Shown: positions 59,219 through 64,000 of the stretch, piece after piece
How the letters are laid out: every line of letters begins with the position of its first letter
Numbering within the stretch: position 1 is the stretch's first letter
Assembly (NCBI RefSeq): GCF_035046485.1
Contig: NC_085138.1
Coordinates: 267,821,694-267,885,693, forward strand
Source of the DNA: Aedes albopictus
Taxonomy: Eukaryota > Arthropoda > Insecta > Diptera > Culicidae
Length of the DNA stretch: 64,000 nucleotides
Reading direction: 5' to 3'
Notes under the pieces: generated by a model
Databases searched by the model: none
Told to the model about the DNA's origin: nothing
Seen by the model: only the letters and a program-made list of their open reading frames with translations
Made by a program: the position numbers and the translations under genes

Positions 59219-59624
59219 CCCGAGCAGGAGAAAATAGCTGAAGAATACCGGACTCAGGTATGGAAAACCGAATACCTACAACCTGCATGAGGTATTAAGA
59301 AGCCCTGCATAAGAGGTAAAATACCTAAAATAATAACTGGTGCATATTCTATGCATAACTCGTGAATAATGATATCAGGTATGGCAATACCTAAATAATA
59401 ATCGACGATTTTTCCATACAAATAGCGATTTTTCCATAATCGAATAATACCTCAAGCAGTCCTCAACACCAAACCAATAACTCGTTGAGCTATTATGTCA
59501 ATACCTAGAAAATACCAAAATAAGTTATTTTCAAGACCAGGGTAACCGACCAATACCTCGTTCTGGTGTGATACCTGACTTTGGTATGCTGCAGTTATGT
59601 GTCAGTTATTAGTTCCTGCTCGGG
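59219..59624. mobile_element. 406-bp MITE packed with ATACCT motifs
   Basis: CCCGAGCAGG and its inverse CCTGCTCGGG mark the ends, with AT on both sides as a 2-bp duplication. AATACCT/AGGTATT occurs more than ten times on both strands. It interrupts the repeat block. No coding. Confidence 0.7.
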
Positions 59625-60689
59625 ATTCCATGAATTTTTCCTTTGGATTCCCGCAGGCATCCTGATGGGGTTTCCCCATAAATTCTTGTATAGCTTCCTC
59701 CAGCAATTCCTCCTTAGATTTTTACTATGATACACCGCAGAATCCTTCTAAGAATACCTCCTGAGATTTTTCCTATGATTTCTTCAGAAGTTCTCTGGTG
59801 ATTCCTCTAGGAATTTTTATCCGATATAGTTTATCCAAGGACTCTTTCATAAATTACTCATGGGATTCCTCGAGGAACTCCTCTTGGCCTTCCTCCAGAA
59901 ATTTCAGCTGGATTTCTCAAGCTATTCCTGCTGTGGTTCTTCCTGCAATTCCTCCTCGCACTCCTCCAGAAATTCTTACTGTTATACCTCCCGGAATTCT
60001 TCTAGGGATTTCTCTAAGAATTTCTCCAGGGATTCTCCAAAAAACTTGCTAGGATTATTCAAGGCAATCTTTCTAGGAACCTTTCAGAAGTACCTTCGAT
60101 GTTTTCTCCTGGAAATACTATTTTTTTCCTGGGGTTTCTCCAAATACTTTTTATTGATTTTTTCCAAGGATCCCGCTTGACTTTCATCCAGGAACTCCTC
60201 TTGGGAATACATAAGCAATTTTTGCTGCTTCTAATGTTTCAGGAATGCCTCTTAGGTCTCCTCCAGAAATTCTTACTGTGATACCTTCAGGAATCCCTCT
60301 AGGGATTTCTCCTGGCATTCTTGCTAGGATTCTTCTAGGCAGCTTTCCTAGGATACTTTCAGAAATGCCTTTGATTCTTCCAGGCATTTTTTCAAACACT
60401 CATCCAGGAATGCCTCTAGAGTTTTTTTCACGGATTACTCTAGAAATCCTAGAATTCCTCTTGGCCTTCTTAAAGGAATTTCAGCTGAAGTAATCCTGAT
60501 ACAAATCTCTAGAGGCATCTTTAAACGAATTTCGGGAATAGTTGAAATTTTCAGAGAAATCTTAGAAGGTATTACTAGGGAAATCTCTAGTGAAATCCTA
60601 TAGGATTGTACGGAAAAAACTTGTAATTAATTAGAAGGCACAGAATCTTGCTGATTGACAAATTGAGAGATGAATTTTCGAAAAAAAAC

Positions 60690-60762
60690 GAGTTCTGGTG
60701 GGATTCAAACCCGCGACTCCGTATCCGCTAGACTGTAGTGTGACCAATTCTTTGAAGATTGC
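60690..60762 (-). repeat. tRNA-like / SINE fragment
   Basis: The minus strand reads GTCTAGCGGATACGGAGTCG then GGGTTTGAATCCCACCAG, a T-arm/B-box (GGTTTGAATCC) with a GGG/CCC stem. No acceptor-stem partner is found upstream and it is followed by a T-run. A pseudo-tRNA or SINE piece is more likely than a working tRNA. Confidence 0.45.
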
Positions 60763-62424
60763 TTCGGCGTAGTTGTTTTTTGAATTTCTTAGATAGTTTC
60801 AATAGAATTTAATCAGCAAATTCTTTGGATATTTTCTTATAATTGCAATGGCTATTCCTCTGAAATTTTTTCAGCAATTTCTTTTTCAGTTATTTTGCAA
60901 ATTTCTCAGGCAATTTTACCATGATTATTTTTGTAATTCTTTATGATTTAATTGTATTTATATTTATTGCTTCCGAGAATTGCTGAATTGGAAATTCATA
61001 AATTCATAAAACCCAGTTGGCTCAAAGAAAATCCTATGAAACTCACGAAAAACTTCCTGACATATTCCCAAAGAAATTGTCGGAAAAAACATTACAATTA
61101 TCTTAAAACTTTCAAAGTATTTGCCAAAAGAATTCATATAAGAATTACCAGAGGAATTTCGGAAGAAAATATTAAGCCTTTTTAAAGAAATTGACCAAAT
61201 CCAATCTCAAAATAAATAACCGACATATATTCTATAAAAATTTCCACAAACATTCACAAAAAAAATTTCGAAGAACATCGAAGGAATTTCTGAAGAAAAT
61301 TTTGAACGAACTACAAAAGTAATTTTCGTAGAATCACCGACACAGAATTAAAATAGAAAACATTTTTTTTTTTCAAATAAATGTCCCACATCAATTTCCA
61401 AAGGAATTACCGAAGAAGCTCCCAAAGTAATAATCGAAGCTTCCAAAATTTCCAAAGGAGTTGATGATGAAATTCCCAAATAAATTTCCAATGCAAGTAA
61501 TATCGAAATTGCCGAAGGTATTCCGAAATCATCTACTGTAGGAATTCCTTACATAATTACTGAAGAAATCTAGAAGAAATTGTCTTAAGAATTTTCAATA
61601 AAATTATAGAAGCGATTTATGGAACAATTTTCGATGAATCGGCTAAGGAATACAGAATAGCATAGATAATGAAAGTCTAAAAAAAACGACGAAAATCCAA
61701 AAAAAAAAGTAGAATGACTTGTCGAAGAATTTCCAGAAAAATTGTGAGGATGTTCCCAAAGTCATTGTCGAATGGATTACCAAAGGCTTCACTAAAAGAA
61801 TTCTCAAAGGAATTGCCTGAAAAGTAATTTAGAGAATTTTTAAAAGCAAATATCAATAGAATTGTTGACATTAACAAAACAATGCTTGAAAGACTACTAA
61901 AGAATTGGCGAAGGAACTCCCGAGAAAACATTTCAAAGGATTTGCCAATGAAATAAAAAGCCAAATAAACTCCTAATGGAATTGCCGATGTAATTTTCAA
62001 AGGATGCGTGAAAGGTATTTAGTATCAAATTCCCAAATAAATTCTTAAAGAAAGATCCAAAGATATTACTGAAGAAATTTGTCAAATCCCAAGGAATTAC
62101 TGGGAGATTTCCAAAAAAAGTATTAATTGAAATAAATTGCAAAACAATTCCCATATAAATTACCGGGAATATTCCCTGAGGAATTACCGAAAGAATGTTT
62201 TGCCGAAAACATAAATTTCTTGTACAAACCAGACTCGATTATCTGAAAAGTAATTTCCCTATAAAAGTATTCTCATGTACACGTGGTAGTGTTCAACTAA
62301 AAAAACAAAAACACTGTCGCCATTGATGGTGTGGTCAAACCAAAAATGCAAATATGTATCCTGATTTTGCAATTTTAAGTATGTATAACTTTTGCATTTT
62401 TTCTTGAAAACTATTTTTATAAGG

Positions 62425-63159
62425 TTTTCACTATGTGGAGTTTATGTCACCGTCGAATGTTATATATTACGATTATTGATTATTTTCGGTGAAAACACAC
62501 ACTAAAACTCGATTATACATAACGTTTCGGCCTACTCAACTTCAGCCATCATCAGATCTGTAAAATTTATTGCGGTTTCATTAGTATTTTTACAAACATT
62601 TCTTACATTCACAATTTTCTTTGATACCCACATTTACTGCATCAATCGATCACCACCAGTGTGGTTGCAATACTAACCCCCCTTTCGCTGCTATGTGTTG
62701 TGTTCTGCTACTTCGTGTTGATCGTTTTCGGGGTCGTTCGTTTGTTGTTGGTGTGTGCGTGTGGTTCGGCTCCGAAGTTTGCACACTAGGCCGTTGTAAG
62801 CCGAGGGATCGACTCGGCTTACAACGGCCTAGTGTGCAAACTTCGGAGCCGAACCACACGCACACACCAACAACAAACGAACGACCCCGAAAACGATCAA
62901 CACGAAGTAGCAGAACACAACACATAGCAGCGAAAGGGGGGTTAGTATTGCAACCACACTGGTGGTGATCGATTGATGCAGTAAATGTGGGTATCAAAGA
63001 AAATTGTGAATGTAAGAAATGTTTGTAAAAATACTAATGAAACCGCAATAAATTTTACAGATCTGATGATGGCTGAAGTTGAGTAGGCCGAAACGTTATG
63101 TATAATCGAGTTTTAGTGTGTGTTTTCACCGAAAATAATCAATAATCGTAATATATATA
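62425..63159. mobile_element. Penelope-like head-to-head terminal repeats, near-perfect palindrome
   Basis: TATTTTTATAAGG at 62412-62424 and 63160-63172 is a 13-bp duplication. Inside are a 36-nt tail (62425-62460), a 345-bp arm (62461-62805), a 7-bp loop GGATCGA and the mirror arm (62813-63157). The arms look identical: mirror-image frames on both strands encode the same residues except at the loop. Each arm carries CTGATGA-stem-GAAAC. No RT. Confidence 0.7.
63063..63105 (+). ncRNA. Hammerhead-ribozyme-like motif
   Basis: CUGAUGA at 63063-63069, a GGCU/GGCC stem, then GAAAC at 63090-63094. A minimal stem III (AC...GU, loop GUUAU) with UA as a possible cleavage site follows. Mirrored on the minus strand (boxes at 62524-62555). 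Stem I is not obvious. Confidence 0.45.
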
Positions 63160-63172
63160 TATTTTTATAAGG

Positions 63173-64000
63173 GTTGTTATCATGCAATAAAACAAAGAGG
63201 ATGTCACGATGAATAAAAGTTACACGCAAATTTGTGTATATTTTATAGTTTTCGAGATTTACACTTTTAATAATTGTCCTTGAAAATGTATTTTGTTTAA
63301 TCCACACAACAAAAGGGTTGTCGCGATGATTGTTAAGTTCAAAGTGAAAATACAAATTCCATGTATTATACGCAATCAATTTATCAAGTTTTCATACCAC
63401 CATGACAAGTAAAGTGTTAAATCAGTACAACGGATCGATTTTTTTTAAAAAAAGCTATTCTCTAAAATATAGTGTGGGCCCATTCTCCCCGTGACTGAGA
63501 TATTTAGGGTGGATCGGTATTTCCTTTAACAAAAACCCTGATTAATCCACCTAGTGGTGATAGTGCCTTTCTCGTCGAATATGTACTAATAATCTTTCCG
63601 TAGACGCAATCAATCTTGCCTTAGTCAGTGATCAGCCCCAAAATTTGGGGCCCAAATCTCTGTGCTTTGGTAACGGACGAGAAGGAGGAAATGCTCATAT
63701 CAGCCATCTGGGACTGTACCACCTACGAATTTCTGAATCATGAGAATAATTTATTTAGAAATTCAAGGTCATCATCGAATTGGGCCACTTATTCCTACGT
63801 TATGTTCAACGTATCGGCAGAGCCGAAAGTATCAGACCTTTTAGTTGACTGCTTGATAATCTTCACTGGATGCTGATTCATACCAAGATGACAATTACTA
63901 GCCAGGATTTAACTTTTTCACAGATCATTTTGACAAAGTTTAATCTGCACACGTTATGCTATATTTTGTTATCATTGCTTACAAGATCCATGTAAAATTT
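63173..64000. other. No recognised gene
   Basis: Contains ATTAATCCACCTAGTGGTGA (near 63540), which I recall as part of a common culicid repeat. The + frame at 63628-63876 matches no family I know. Confidence 0.4.

Larger units (their letters stand above)
57640..62200. repeat. Degenerate 12-bp-period repeat block 2 with about 290-bp higher-order unit
   Basis: 57640-60500 is ATTCCTCCAGAA-type; 60520-62150 is the opposite orientation (GAAATTGCCGAAGG-type). Open frames show the four-residue rhythm (GIPxAIP). The landmark TTCTTACTGTGATACCT or close variants recurs near 58152, 58741, 59030, 59722, 59974 and 60270. After subtracting the 406-bp insertion these are about 250-295 bp, or twice that, apart. 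Non-coding. Confidence 0.75.

Noticed and set aside
62621..62997. 115-codon open frames on both strands, nearly identical to each other
   Set aside because: They mirror each other because of the palindrome; no independent coding evidence.

Overview
The window looks like intergenic, repeat-packed DNA from a mosquito, most probably Aedes. The grounds are the density of R1-, RTE- and LOA/I-type non-LTR retrotransposons, a Feilai-like tRNA-related SINE, many miniature inverted-repeat elements (MITEs), a Tigger/pogo element and no intact host gene. This is inferred from sequence style and recalled families, not from a database search. I see no confidently functional host protein-coding gene. Almost every long open frame is a transposon fragment or its shadow.

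Layout. 1-6.6 kb: a decayed RTE copy (+), an R1 copy (-) split by a MITE, and a second R1 fragment (-). 7-8.6 kb: relics of tandem histone H1 units. 10-11 kb: a dead mariner-type transposase. 11.4-15.1 kb: four short inverted-repeat elements. 16.3-19 kb: a degenerate 12-bp-period repeat block containing a SINE, followed by a Penelope-like terminal-repeat remnant and a 666-bp MITE. 21.9-24.6 kb: a nearly complete but frameshifted Tigger/pogo element with an intron. 24.6-25.8 kb: reverse-transcriptase fragments with a hAT MITE. 26.3-27.95 kb: nested MITEs. 28-35.7 kb: a two-ORF, RNase H-bearing LOA/I-type element split by a 1.76-kb insertion. 35.7-41.8 kb: an RTE element split by a Transib-like element and a MITE, then more RTE fragments. 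42.8-43.6 kb: a Tc1-type MITE. 45.2-46.4 kb: a Penelope-like inverted pair and a (TTAC)n microsatellite. 48.1-53.5 kb: an EnSpm/Tnp2-like transposon with a convergent DUF4806-like gene. 53.6-55.3 kb: RTE fragments. 57.6-62.2 kb: a second 12-bp repeat block. 62.4-63.2 kb: a near-perfect 697-bp palindrome made of two head-to-head Penelope-like terminal repeats.

How the parts fit together. The window is a nested stack of dead or non-autonomous elements. At seven insertions, removing the inserted DNA plus one copy of the target duplication restores the reading frame of the interrupted element. This fixes the insertion order and the exact element ends from the sequence alone. The most unusual signals are: (1) three Penelope-like remnants with inverted terminal repeats, 34-36-nt tails, 12-13-bp duplications and hammerhead-like cores; (2) a 1,403-bp element with perfect 33-bp CACTAAGG-type ends and a 5-bp CGGCG duplication, which fits the RAG1-related Transib superfamily; (3) the Tnp2-like element with its accessory gene and TCGTATA-rich ends.
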